The notes under the pieces: model-generated
Database searches by the model: none
What the model saw: the letters and a program-made list of their open reading frames with translations, nothing else
Told to the model about the DNA's origin: nothing
Source of the DNA: Paenibacillus sp. LHD-117
Lineage (GTDB): Bacteria > Bacillota > Bacilli > Paenibacillales > Paenibacillaceae
Length of the DNA: 55,720 bases
Direction: 5' to 3'
NCBI RefSeq assembly: GCF_030929555.1
Contig: NZ_JAVFVT010000048.1
Coordinates: forward strand, 1 to 55,720
Shown: in pieces, positions 1 to 9,057 of the stretch
How the letters are laid out: each line of letters opens with the position of its first letter
Numbering within the stretch: position 1 is the stretch's first letter
Translations under genes and position numbers: made by a program

Positions 1-201
1 CGGGAATCCGATACGGGCAAAGCCATATATAAATTTCGAAGCCAGACGATTGAGCGAAGTTTCGCGGACGCCAAAGTGCTCCACGGACTTCGCTATTGCC
101 GGTTTCGGGGAAGAGACAAGGTGCAGATGCAAGTGTTGATGACAGCAACTGCACAGAACATAAAGAAAATAGCCACGCACCTCGCTAAGCTAGCGGGGTG
201 A
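1..201 (+). CDS. Transposase, C-terminal part (DDE type, IS1182/IS5-like)
   Basis: The frame is open from the first base to a TGA at 199-201, so only the last 66 residues of a gene that starts outside the window are present. The tail holds a pattern typical of DDE transposase C-termini: SQTIERSFADAK, which carries the likely catalytic Glu, then LHGLRY, then a basic tail with TATAQNIKKIA. The family assignment (IS1182-like) comes from recalled family pattern. Whether the rest of the gene is intact cannot be judged. Confidence 0.8.
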   Translation, partial: RESDTGKAIYKFRSQTIERSFADAKVLHGLRYCRFRGRDKVQMQVLMTATAQNIKKIATHLAKLAG

Positions 202-285
202 GTAATTCCGCATGTTTATGCGTCTCTCCTCCAATAAAAAGTCTCAAGACAATTTCATTAGTGGGGTTTCCCAACAGCCTGATTT
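1..285 (+). mobile_element. Right part of an insertion sequence
   Basis: This is the transposase 3' end plus about 80 bp of non-coding sequence. The text GTTTCCCAACAGCCT near 266-280 is the best candidate for the right terminal inverted repeat. The left end lies outside the window, so the boundary is an inference. Confidence 0.5.
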
Positions 286-340
286 CATGCAGCAATTTCA
301 GCCGCTTATTTAGCCTGCGGTCGTATAAGTGGTGAAATTG

Positions 341-407
341 CTGTACGGAGTACAGGAATGGCCAATAGCAGAAGGCTTTTCACTCAAATTTGCTGTATGG
401 AATACAG
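341..407. repeat. Pair of perfect 6-3-6 palindromes
   Basis: CTGTAC-GGA-GTACAG (341-355) and CTGTAT-GGA-ATACAG (393-407) are both perfect inverted repeats around the same GGA loop, and both sit in a TGC(N15)GAAT context. The one base that differs in the left arm is matched by a compensating change in the right arm. This suggests selection on a hairpin or on a two-fold binding site. No gene is seen here. Confidence 0.6.
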
Positions 408-410
408 GAA

Positions 411-870
411 TCGCTCCAAGCGACTCGAATAGCGGATATCCCGAAGAGTGCTCACACATCAGACTAATCGAATATTAGTTGCTTGGAAGGTGCACATGCC
501 AAGCGGCCCAAATAACAGATGTCCTAAAGTATGCTCGCACCAAGCGACTCAAATGGCGGATGACCTGAGGTATGCTCGCACATCAGACTAATCGAATATT
601 AGTTGCTTGGAAGGTGCACATGCCAAGCGGCCCAAATAACAGATGTCCTGAAGTGTGCTCGCGCCAAGCGACTCGAAAAGCGGATGTCCTGAAGTGTGCT
701 CGCGCCAAGCGATTCGAAAAGCGGATGTCCTGAAGTGTGCTCGCACCAAGCGACTCGAAAAGTGGATGTCCTGAAGTGTGCTCGCACCAAGCGACTCAAA
801 TGGCGGATGACCTGAGGTATGCTCGCACCGAGCGTCTCGAGTGACGGATTTCCTGAGGATGCCTCGCTCC
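411..870. repeat. 41-bp tandem repeat array
   Basis: Units begin GCTCGCRCCAAGCG and end CGGATGTCCTGAAGTGT. Unit starts at 657, 698, 739, 780 and 821 are exactly 41 bp apart. The 5' part of the array also carries two copies of a longer variant (near 441-530 and 569-656) that has an insert around the text CAGACTAATCGAATATTAGT, which is itself partly palindromic. Copies diverge by a few substitutions. The array lies between the IS end and the 3' end of the leucine dehydrogenase gene. No function can be assigned. Confidence 0.85.
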
Positions 871-949
871 AGGCAATTGTTGTGCCGAATGTTCGACAGC
901 TCGCCGAGAGCAAACCAGCCTCTAACTAACTAGCCAAGCCAACAGCGCC

Positions 950-1978
950 TCACTTCCGCAAAATATCCTCCGTCATCCGGTCGGCCGCGGCCGAGGTGGA
1001 CGTGCCCGTCGCCGCAGCCGTTTCGTACACGTTGGTCAGCGTGCCGTAAATCTTCTCCACGTTCCGCTTCGCTTCTGCCGCGTCCCCGCCGCCGAGCTCC
1101 GAGCCCGTCACGATAATGCCTCCGGCATTGATGACGTAGTCCGGCGCGTACAGGATGCCGAGCTCCCGCAGCTTCTCTCCGTGCCGCGCCTCCGCGAGCT
1201 GGTTGTTTGCGGCTCCCGCGACGATCCTGCAATCGAGCCGCTTCAGCGCCGCGTCGTTCAGGATGCCGCCAAGCGCGCATGGGGCGAACACGTCGCATGG
1301 CACGGATAGGATGGCCTCCGGCTTGCAAGGCGTCGCCCCGAAATCCGTGGCAGCCTGCTTCACGCGTTCGGGGTCGATATCCGTGACGACCAGATAAGCC
1401 CCGTCCTCCCGCAAATACCGGCATAGCCGGTAACCGACCTTGCCGAGACCCTGCACGGCAATCGTTCTGCCAAGCGTTGATTCCATACCGAATACGCGTT
1501 TCATTGAAGCCCGTATGCCGAGGAAAACGCCGTATGCCGTCATCGTGGCGGTCAAATCGTTTACGGCGCCGAGCGAGCCCGACACGTCGGTGACATAAGA
1601 AGTCGTCTCGCGGATGCGGTCCATGTCGGCGACCGTCGTGCCGAGATCCATGCCGGTAATGTAGTGGCCTTGCAGCTTATCGATATAACGGCCGAGCGTT
1701 CGGAACAGCTGCTCGCGAGCTCCTTGTCCGGGATGGGATAAAATAACCGCTTTGCCCCCGCCGTAGGTAAGGCCGGAGATCGCGGATTTGTAAGTCATGC
1801 CTTTAGCGAGCCGCAGCGCGTCCGTGACAGCCGCTTCGTCGCTGTCGTATTGCCACATTCGGCATCCGCCGAGAGCGGGGCCAAGCCTCGTATTATCGAT
1901 GGCGATGATCGCTTTGAATCCGCTCGCCCTGTCCTGGAGGAAGAATACCCCTTCATAATTTTGCTGCCACATGTCCAA
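950..1978 (-). CDS. bcd: Leucine dehydrogenase (Glu/Leu/Phe/Val dehydrogenase family)
   Basis: NAD-dependent oxidative deamination of branched-chain amino acids to 2-oxo acids in the cytoplasm, feeding branched-chain acyl-CoA and fatty acid synthesis. The 342 residues include the family hallmarks: LGPALGG near residue 33-38, Lys64 in MTYKSA, the catalytic lysine Lys76 in GGGKAV, and a Rossmann motif GLGKVG at 177-182. The TTG at 1978 lies 6-7 bases after a strong GGGAGGG and is preferred over the ATG at 1972. It is slightly shorter at the N-terminus than typical leucine dehydrogenases. Phenylalanine or valine dehydrogenase cannot be excluded from sequence alone. It stands alone, with no bkd genes in view. 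Confidence 0.88.
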   Translation of the reverse strand: MDMWQQNYEGVFFLQDRASGFKAIIAIDNTRLGPALGGCRMWQYDSDEAAVTDALRLAKGMTYKSAISGLTYGGGKAVILSHPGQGAREQLFRTLGRYIDKLQGHYITGMDLGTTVADMDRIRETTSYVTDVSGSLGAVNDLTATMTAYGVFLGIRASMKRVFGMESTLGRTIAVQGLGKVGYRLCRYLREDGAYLVVTDIDPERVKQAATDFGATPCKPEAILSVPCDVFAPCALGGILNDAALKRLDCRIVAGAANNQLAEARHGEKLRELGILYAPDYVINAGGIIVTGSELGGGDAAEAKRNVEKIYGTLTNVYETAAATGTSTSAAADRMTEDILRK

Positions 1979-2153
1979 GATGAACCCTCCCTCGAAAGTT
2001 CGTTCATGCTGCGGGTCTGATGGGTCTGTATGATGATAGAATATTCAGCGCGGCATGCCTTGGACTAGGCGTAAGCGGGGGATGGGCGGCACGAAGATAC
2101 GTGGTATACTTTTCCTTATTCATCATTTCGAGTTTACGAAGGAGTGTATGCGA

Positions 2154-2681
2154 ATGGTATTGCCAAAACCGTTGGACGGCCTTTACCCGCCGCCTTTCAA
2201 CAACTACATCGTGCTGGTGCCGGAGAGCGATCCCGTCCAGCTGCTGAAAGAGCAGGGAGAGGCAATCGACGCCTTATATGAGTCGATCGGCGAGGAGCGA
2301 AGTTTTTTCCGTTACGAGGAGGGCAAATGGAGCTTGAAGGAAGTACTCGGCCACATCATGGATACGGAGCGGATTACGAGTTACCGCTTGATGTGCGCCG
2401 CCCGTGGAGATCAGACGCCGCTGCCGCGGCATCCGGATCAATTCGTGAACTTCACGAAGTTCGACCGGCGTCCTTTGGCCGAGCTCGTTGCCGAGTATCG
2501 CGCCGTCCGGGCCGCAACGCTGGCTCTTGTGCAAGGACTGGAGGCGGAGGAGCTTGGCCGCACGGGAGTGGTGAACGATACGAAGACGATCGCGTCGGCG
2601 CTCGTTTATTTTATCGCGGGACATGCGGAGCATCATCTTCGTATCGTGAGGGAGAGGTATTTGCCGAAGTTGGGGCAGTAG
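2154..2681 (+). CDS. DinB-superfamily metal-binding protein
   Basis: A 175-residue four-helix-bundle protein of the DinB/YfiT superfamily. The expected three-histidine metal site is visible: one His in GHIMDTE (first half) and the pair in GHAEHHLRIV near the C-terminus. WSLKEVLGH before the first His is typical of this group. The ATG at 2154 has AAGGAG 9 bases upstream; the in-frame ATG at 2148 is too close to it. Family members are often bacillithiol-dependent enzymes or stress proteins; the substrate here is unknown. It is divergent from bcd and monocistronic. Confidence 0.82.
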   Translation: MVLPKPLDGLYPPPFNNYIVLVPESDPVQLLKEQGEAIDALYESIGEERSFFRYEEGKWSLKEVLGHIMDTERITSYRLMCAARGDQTPLPRHPDQFVNFTKFDRRPLAELVAEYRAVRAATLALVQGLEAEELGRTGVVNDTKTIASALVYFIAGHAEHHLRIVRERYLPKLGQ

Positions 2682-2766
2682 AACATGAGTAAGATGGGCT
2701 GGAGAAGGGGAGTTGGAAGGAGAGCATACGAGCTAGTTGGAGTGCTAGAATAATACCAGAAGCGAT

Positions 2767-2893
2767 AGGGGCTGTCCTGAAAGTCGATTTGACTTGGGCG
2801 GCCTCTTATTTGTATTTCTATTCAACTTATCAGGCCAAAACCATATTCTTGCGGCCGGTCTTTTCGATCCGAGCGATCTTATTCGACAATTAT
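2767..2893 (-). mobile_element. Probable IS remnant (transposase tail and terminal repeat)
   Basis: GGGGCTGTCCTGAAAGTC at 2768-2785 resembles a terminal inverted repeat of IS1182-type elements. On the minus strand a short open stretch reads KIARIEKTGRKNMVLA followed by a stop, which looks like a transposase C-terminus. Only about 125 bp remain, with no second end. The rest of this 405-bp gap (2682-3086) holds only the promoter listed next. Confidence 0.35.
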
Positions 2894-2992
2894 GAATCGT
2901 CCATAAATTAATAAATCAGTCTCAAGTCACTACTATTGAAGACAAACGACAAAATGACTGCAGGTTCGACAATTTACAACATTTTTCATCTA

Positions 2993-3021
2993 TTACAATT
3001 ATCGAAATGTTGGATTATAAT
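2993..3021 (+). promoter_or_regulatory. Candidate promoter of the RCC1/Fn3 protein gene
   Basis: TATAAT at 3016-3021 lies 17 bp after a weak -35 (TTACAA, 2993-2998). Just downstream, GATATC occurs twice (3023-3028 and 3038-3043) in a partly symmetric stretch that could bind a regulator. GATATC appears again directly before the next gene (near 9043). The promoter call rests mainly on the perfect -10. Confidence 0.45.
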
Positions 3022-3086
3022 GGATATCGTGATTGTTGATATCGAATCATAGAGTCCTATTAATCTAGTCCAAAAGGAGAAGTTTC

Positions 3087-6000
3087 ATGAACATGAAAAA
3101 AACGATTGTGATGTGCATTTTAACAGCATTATTGGTTCAATTGACTTTCATACCTGGAATGGCTCAGGCACAATCTGCAACTAATTATCCATCGGTTGCA
3201 GCGGGCTATTATCACACCTTATTTTTGATGCCGGATGGAAAGGTAAGAGGAGTAGGTTTAAACAACTTAACTCAGGTTGGAAATGGTTCGACTAATACTG
3301 CAAGTTCACCAGTAGAAATTAACCTGACGAGAATTCGCCAAATAACTGCTAGTAAGTACTATAGCTCTTATGCAGTAAATGAATCGGGGGAAGTATTTGT
3401 TTGGGGATATAATAGCAACGGAGAACTAGGGACTGGAAATACGTCGCAATATTCAGTACCTACTAAGAACACCAATTTATCAAATGTCATGCAAGTAGCG
3501 GCAGGAGACAATTTTGCCGTTGCTCTTATGAAAGACGGAACTTTAAAAGCATGGGGTAATAACGGAGTTGGACAATTAGGGAATGGGACATACAGTAACT
3601 CATTAACTCCTGTAACGATACCCGGAATATCTGATGTCAAAAAAATTGCTGCTGGCTCTAACTATGTTGCTGCATTGTTAAATAACGGAACGGTTAAAAC
3701 TTGGGGATATAATCAATACGGACAATTAGGATTAGGTCATACTAATACTGTGAGTTCTCCCACAGTTGTTCCAGGGCTAACGAATGTTAAAGATATAGCT
3801 GCAGGAAGTCAATATGCTCTGGCAATCATGAATGATGGTACAGTTAAGGCATGGGGAATTAATGCCAATGGTCAATTGGGAATTGGTTCGACTGCTCAGC
3901 AATTATCGCCAGTTAATATCAGTGGACTAGATAATGTATCCCAGATTTCAGCAGGAAGTAGTCATACACTTGCTGTATTAAATGATGGTAAGGTCAAGGT
4001 ATGGGGCAACAATTATAGTTATCAATTGGGTTTAGCTTCCCAGGGAAATTATACTTCCCCGATAGAACTTAAAATAGATAACATCCTTTATGCTGCAACG
4101 GGATACGACTATAGCTTTCTAATATCGAGAGACTATAGTATTCGTGGCATGGGGTCTAACTCCAACTTTCAGCTAGGTCTAGGAGATAGTAGCCCGCGTA
4201 CGACACCAACTTTAATTAATATGCAAGTCATGACCATTCCGATTCAGGCCACGGGTTATATTGGGCAAAATTTTATTGCTACGGGACCAAATTCTAATTC
4301 TACTTTTATTTATTCGAATGGTGTAATGAAGGTAACAGGGAGTAACAGTTCCGGCCAATTAGGATTAGGAGATTCGATCGGCCGCAATACACCGACAACT
4401 ATCTCTGACCTAACCGGAATAAAGCAGCTTGTAGCAGGCACATCCCATACCCTGACGTTAATGGAAGATGGCACGGTCAAGGCGTGGGGATCGAGCTCTT
4501 CCGGTGGGTTAGGATTAGGGAACACGACCAGCAGAAATATTCCTACTACGATAGCTGGCTTAACTGGAGTGAAGCAGCTTACAGCGGGATCATCCTCATC
4601 CCATACACTAGCATTAATGGAAGATGGATCGGTCAAGGCATGGGGGTCTAACTCTTACGGTCAGTTAGGATTAGGACTAGAAGACACGAGCGATAGAAAT
4701 ATTCCTACTACAATATTAGGCTTAACCGGAGTGAAGCAGATAGCTGCGGGCTCGTACTATACCCTGGCGTTAATGGAGGATGGGACGGTCAAGGCGTGGG
4801 GGAATAACGTTTCTGGTCAGTTAGGATTAGGAGACACGACCAGCAGAAGTATCCCAGTGACTATAACTGGCTTAACCGGAGTGAAGCAATTATCGGCGGG
4901 CAACTCCCATATGATGGCGCTAATGGAGGATGGAACGATTAAGGCGTGGGGATCTAACTCTTCCGGTCAATTAGGATTAGGCGACACGACCAGCAGAAAT
5001 ACTCCTACTACAATAGCTGGCTTAACTGGAGTGAAGCAACTCGCAGCAGGTTCATCCCAAACGTTGGCGCTAATGGAGGATGGAACGGTAAAGGTTTGGG
5101 GATCTAACTCTTTCGGTCAATTAGGATTAGGAAACACGACCAACAGAAGCATCCCCACAACTATTTCTGGCTTAACTAAAGTAAAACAACTAGCAGCAGG
5201 TGCTTCACATACCGTAGCATTAATGGAGGATGGAACGATTAAGGCGTGGGGATCTAACTCTTCTGGTCAATTAGGATTAGGAGGTACAACGGCTATAAAA
5301 AATATTCCCACAGCTATATCTAGCTTAACCGGGGTGAAACAGATAGTCGCAGGCTCTTATTATACCTTGGCGTTAATGAATGAAGGAACGGTTAAGGCTT
5401 GGGGATCTAACTCTTCCGGTGAATTAGGATTAGGAGACACGTTTACCAGATATATCCTTACTCATATAGCTGGCTTATCTGAAGTAAGGCAGTTAGCGGC
5501 ACGCAGTAATCATGCATTAGCATTAATGCAGAATGGAACGATCAAAACTTGGGGTGTAAACTCTTATGGACAATTAGGATTGGGAGATACGACCAGTAGA
5601 TATACTCCTACTTCAATTTCTGGGTTAGCCGGAGTGAAACAGATAGTAGCGGGCTCATCTTATACCTTGGCGTTAATGGAGGACGGGACGACTAAAACTT
5701 GGGGATTAAACTCGTCCGGTCAATTAGGATTAGGTGATGCGATCAGCAGAAATATCCCAACGACTATAACTGGCTTAACTGGAGTGAAGCAGCTAACGGC
5801 AGGCGATTCCCATACGTTGGCGTTAATGGAAGATGGAACAGTTAAGGCGTGGGGGGCTAACTCTTCTGGTCAATTAGGATTAGGCAATACGACCAGCAGA
5901 AATATCCCAACGACTATAGCTGGCTTAACTGGAGTGAAGCAGCTATCGGCGGGTAATTCACATACGTTGGCGTTAATGGAAGATGGAACGGTTAAGGCTT

Positions 6001-9000
6001 GGGGATCTAACTCTTCCGGTCAATTAGGATTAGGTGATACGAATAACAGGAATATCCCAACGACTATAGCTGGCTTAACCGGAGTGAAACAGATAACGGC
6101 AGGCTTTTATTATACCTTGGCGTTAATGGAGAATGGAACAATTAAGGTTTGGGGTTCTAACTATGAGGGTCAATTGGGATTAGGTGACATATCAAGTAGA
6201 ATTATTCCAACGACTCTAGCAAGTTTAACTGGAGTAATGCAGCTAGCAGCGGGCAACCTCCATACGTTGGTGTTAATGGAGGATGGAACGCTCAAAGGAT
6301 GGGGGTTAAACACTTCTGGACAATTAGGATTAGGACATTCAAAGTATGCTTATGAACCAACTAATCTAATGATGATTCATAATACTCCTGGACTCGTCCT
6401 TAGCGGTCTACCAGACACCACAGTCACCGCAAGGATATTTCTTGATTCCGGAACAGAACCTTTAGAAACAAAGAATGTTCGATTATCTCAAGAGAGTAGT
6501 TACGTCAATTTCGAGTCTTTATATACGTCAGCCTTATCACAAGGAACCCATAAATTAGTATTTGAAGTAACAGACGGTGTCCAACTCGTTCGTAAAGAAG
6601 TTCCTTTCGAAGTGACAAATGCTTTACCTACAATAGACTCTTTCAACATAACATCGGATACGAACTCCATAACGGCAATCGGATCATCTGCCAGCGGGGC
6701 ATTAGATCCTTCGCCTTATCGCTTTATCTTCGATGAGTCCGACAGTGGTTGGATGACAGGCAGTCCTGCAGCAACTTATACACTAAACGGACTGCAGCCT
6801 AATACGAAATACCCTGTCGAATTTCAAGTGAAGAACGCTAACGGCCAGATTACAACACAGAAGAAAGATGCATTTACGTTAGCAGCCGCACCAACCTTAG
6901 CCTCATCAGGTATTACACCAACATCCGCAACATTTACTGTGTCAGACTCAAACCCTTCAGACACCTCCTATCAGATTACAGTTGGCAATAAATTTGTTTC
7001 TACAGACGGCACGTTAACGATGCAACCCGTCTGGATTTCGATTCCGGCCAAGAAAATTACGGTCAAAGGCCTACAGTCCGGCACTAACTACAAATTCCAA
7101 ATCAAGGCTCGGAATAAGGAAGGGATCGAAACGGCAATATCGGCCGCGGTGCAAGCCGGCCCGCCTATTAAACCACCAACTATTCCAGCAGGACTCAAGG
7201 CCGTACCATTAACGAATCAAATTGAACTGAGTTGGAAGCCCGTACTTGAAGCCACGTCCTATCAATTGGAGACGGATGGATCGATTGTAGAAGTTGGCAT
7301 TCAATTGTCTTATATTCACAATAACTTGACGCCTAGTACTTCCCATCTTTATCGCGTACGCGCAGTGCGAGACGGAGTGCCTGGAGAATGGAGCGAGCCA
7401 CTATCTACAAAGACGTTAATGCCTGCACCGGTTACGCCAGCTTCAGTGACGGTTAGCTCAACCGCAAAGAGCGTAACGATTCAATGGAGCGGCGTGACCA
7501 ACGTGCTGAGCTACGAATTGGAATGGGACGGTCAATTATATCGTGTAGGTAGAGAAGCTACAGTCTATACTTTCAGAGATTTACTACCTGGATCTCAGCA
7601 TTCGTATCGCGTTCGCGCCATCAATACAGGCGGACCGGGTCCATGGTCTTCACTCAGAACGGTGCTGACACTACTAACAGCACCTGCTGCACCTGCGGGG
7701 ATAACCGGATCGGCATCCGACACCACGGTACATCTGAACTGGCAACGAGTTGAGGATGCAACTTATTACGAAATTATGGCGAATGGAGTCGTATTTTATA
7801 ACGGTTCTGCTAATTTTGCTTCGCTTGGCGGTTTGCAACCGAATACAACCTATCAATATAGCGTTCGGGCTTGGAATGAGTTAGGTTCCAGTACGTGGAG
7901 CAACTCGCTTTCTTTAACGACGTTCGCTTTGGCTACGCCGAAGTTAACCAAAGAATATGCGGATGATACGGAACTTTCATTGAAATGGGGGGCAGTAACC
8001 GGAGCGTCAAGTTATGAGTTGGAACGTAACGGCGTCCTCCAACAAGTTAGCGGCATAAACGTCATTCAAGAAGGCTTGCAGCCTGAGACCGTATATACGT
8101 ACCGAATTCGAGCAAAAGGTTCTAACGGAAGTAGTGCATGGTCCTCCGAGATGAAGCTGACTACGCTTCCGGCTAAGCCGGTTGCGCCTGTCGGAATCTA
8201 CGCCGTAGCAGGTAAGGATTACATTACTTTGTCTTGGGAGAACGTCGTCGGAGCTAGCGGCTATCAAGTTGAAATCGATGGTAAGGTGATAATGGATAAC
8301 TTTAATGCCACGTCTTATTCAGACGAGCTTCTTGATCCTTTCACCGCGCATACGTATCGTATTCGAGCAGTAACCGATGCGGTTCAAGGCGATTGGACGA
8401 CCGCCATTGCTATGAGAACGTTACCTGAAGTGCCGAAAGCACCTGAAGGCATCACGCTCTCCTCTTCCGGGAACTTAGTACAATTGTCGTGGGCAGAAGA
8501 ACCTTCGGCAGTACGTTATGAGCTCGAGATCAATGGCGCTGTGAAAGATGCAGGATTGCAGACGAGTTATACGCACCGTAGGGTAGCTGCAGGTTCCGAA
8601 AATCGTTATCGGATACGCACAATTAATGAAGCGGGTATCGGAGCTTGGAGCAATCTGATCGTGAACAATACAATAAACGCGAAGCTAACCAAAGGGAAGT
8701 TGGTCGATCTTAATTTGACGGCCTCCGATATCACGGATTTCAGCAAATATACTTTGATGATTAGTTATGACGCCAATGCAATGAAGGTGACGGATTTATC
8801 CTCCCTTACAGGAAAACCGGAATTAACGACGGGTCGCATTGAAGGGACAGATATCACCATCATGCAATTTACCCCGGGTCGTATCACCTTTGTGACGGAT
8901 AAGCCGATTGAATCCGGACAGTCTTGGACGGGCGTTATTAACAGCATAAAATTCCAGGGACTCGCTTCCGGCGGATCTTCCATTACGTATACGGTTGTCC

Positions 9001-9011
9001 AACAATCTTAA
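3087..9011 (+). CDS. Secreted giant protein: 21 RCC1 repeats, Fn3 domains, cohesin-like C-terminus
   Basis: 1974 residues. The N-terminus is a standard signal peptide (basic MNMKK, hydrophobic core, cleavage probably after AQA near residue 29). Residues about 30-1110 hold 21 RCC1-type repeats of about 50 residues (xVKAWGSNSSGQLGLGDTT then HTLALMEDGT). An irregular stretch after repeat 7 fits three seven-bladed propellers. Residues about 1180-1860 hold about eight Fn3-like modules (LSWxxVxxAxxYELExxG). The last 110 residues resemble a cohesin/dockerin-partner beta domain (TLMISYDANAMKV, IKFQGLASG). AAGGAGA lies 7 bases before the ATG. It is 46 bp upstream of the toxin gene in the same direction and is probably co-transcribed, so it may act as surface adhesin, scaffold or delivery partner. 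That role is inferred. Confidence 0.8.
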   Translation: MNMKKTIVMCILTALLVQLTFIPGMAQAQSATNYPSVAAGYYHTLFLMPDGKVRGVGLNNLTQVGNGSTNTASSPVEINLTRIRQITASKYYSSYAVNESGEVFVWGYNSNGELGTGNTSQYSVPTKNTNLSNVMQVAAGDNFAVALMKDGTLKAWGNNGVGQLGNGTYSNSLTPVTIPGISDVKKIAAGSNYVAALLNNGTVKTWGYNQYGQLGLGHTNTVSSPTVVPGLTNVKDIAAGSQYALAIMNDGTVKAWGINANGQLGIGSTAQQLSPVNISGLDNVSQISAGSSHTLAVLNDGKVKVWGNNYSYQLGLASQGNYTSPIELKIDNILYAATGYDYSFLISRDYSIRGMGSNSNFQLGLGDSSPRTTPTLINMQVMTIPIQATGYIGQNFIATGPNSNSTFIYSNGVMKVTGSNSSGQLGLGDSIGRNTPTTISDLTGIKQLVAGTSHTLTLMEDGTVKAWGSSSSGGLGLGNTTSRNIPTTIAGLTGVKQLTAGSSSSHTLALMEDGSVKAWGSNSYGQLGLGLEDTSDRNIPTTILGLTGVKQIAAGSYYTLALMEDGTVKAWGNNVSGQLGLGDTTSRSIPVTITGLTGVKQLSAGNSHMMALMEDGTIKAWGSNSSGQLGLGDTTSRNTPTTIAGLTGVKQLAAGSSQTLALMEDGTVKVWGSNSFGQLGLGNTTNRSIPTTISGLTKVKQLAAGASHTVALMEDGTIKAWGSNSSGQLGLGGTTAIKNIPTAISSLTGVKQIVAGSYYTLALMNEGTVKAWGSNSSGELGLGDTFTRYILTHIAGLSEVRQLAARSNHALALMQNGTIKTWGVNSYGQLGLGDTTSRYTPTSISGLAGVKQIVAGSSYTLALMEDGTTKTWGLNSSGQLGLGDAISRNIPTTITGLTGVKQLTAGDSHTLALMEDGTVKAWGANSSGQLGLGNTTSRNIPTTIAGLTGVKQLSAGNSHTLALMEDGTVKAWGSNSSGQLGLGDTNNRNIPTTIAGLTGVKQITAGFYYTLALMENGTIKVWGSNYEGQLGLGDISSRIIPTTLASLTGVMQLAAGNLHTLVLMEDGTLKGWGLNTSGQLGLGHSKYAYEPTNLMMIHNTPGLVLSGLPDTTVTARIFLDSGTEPLETKNVRLSQESSYVNFESLYTSALSQGTHKLVFEVTDGVQLVRKEVPFEVTNALPTIDSFNITSDTNSITAIGSSASGALDPSPYRFIFDESDSGWMTGSPAATYTLNGLQPNTKYPVEFQVKNANGQITTQKKDAFTLAAAPTLASSGITPTSATFTVSDSNPSDTSYQITVGNKFVSTDGTLTMQPVWISIPAKKITVKGLQSGTNYKFQIKARNKEGIETAISAAVQAGPPIKPPTIPAGLKAVPLTNQIELSWKPVLEATSYQLETDGSIVEVGIQLSYIHNNLTPSTSHLYRVRAVRDGVPGEWSEPLSTKTLMPAPVTPASVTVSSTAKSVTIQWSGVTNVLSYELEWDGQLYRVGREATVYTFRDLLPGSQHSYRVRAINTGGPGPWSSLRTVLTLLTAPAAPAGITGSASDTTVHLNWQRVEDATYYEIMANGVVFYNGSANFASLGGLQPNTTYQYSVRAWNELGSSTWSNSLSLTTFALATPKLTKEYADDTELSLKWGAVTGASSYELERNGVLQQVSGINVIQEGLQPETVYTYRIRAKGSNGSSAWSSEMKLTTLPAKPVAPVGIYAVAGKDYITLSWENVVGASGYQVEIDGKVIMDNFNATSYSDELLDPFTAHTYRIRAVTDAVQGDWTTAIAMRTLPEVPKAPEGITLSSSGNLVQLSWAEEPSAVRYELEINGAVKDAGLQTSYTHRRVAAGSENRYRIRTINEAGIGAWSNLIVNNTINAKLTKGKLVDLNLTASDITDFSKYTLMISYDANAMKVTDLSSLTGKPELTTGRIEGTDITIMQFTPGRITFVTDKPIESGQSWTGVINSIKFQGLASGGSSITYTVVQQS
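4330..6330 (+). repeat. DNA-level RCC1 repeat array (about 150-bp period)
   Basis: The 14 later RCC1 units are nearly identical at DNA level. For example, GGTCAATTAGGATTAGG and TGGCTTAAC(T/C)GGAGTGAAGCA recur every 150-156 bp, whereas the first seven units are more diverged. This points to recent internal duplication or gene conversion. Such an array could change length by slippage or recombination, giving 7-unit or single-unit variants between strains. Confidence 0.75.
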
Positions 9012-9057
9012 ATAGTAATAACGATGAGAGTCCCATTATTCGATATCGGAGGAACCT

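Noticed and set aside
411..870. CRISPR array
   Set aside because: The 41-bp units are contiguous with no unique spacers, and no cas genes are in the window.
599..913. A 104-codon minus-strand ORF over the 41-bp repeats
   Set aside because: It only reads through the tandem repeat in shifting phases (41 is not a multiple of three), and there is no ribosome site.
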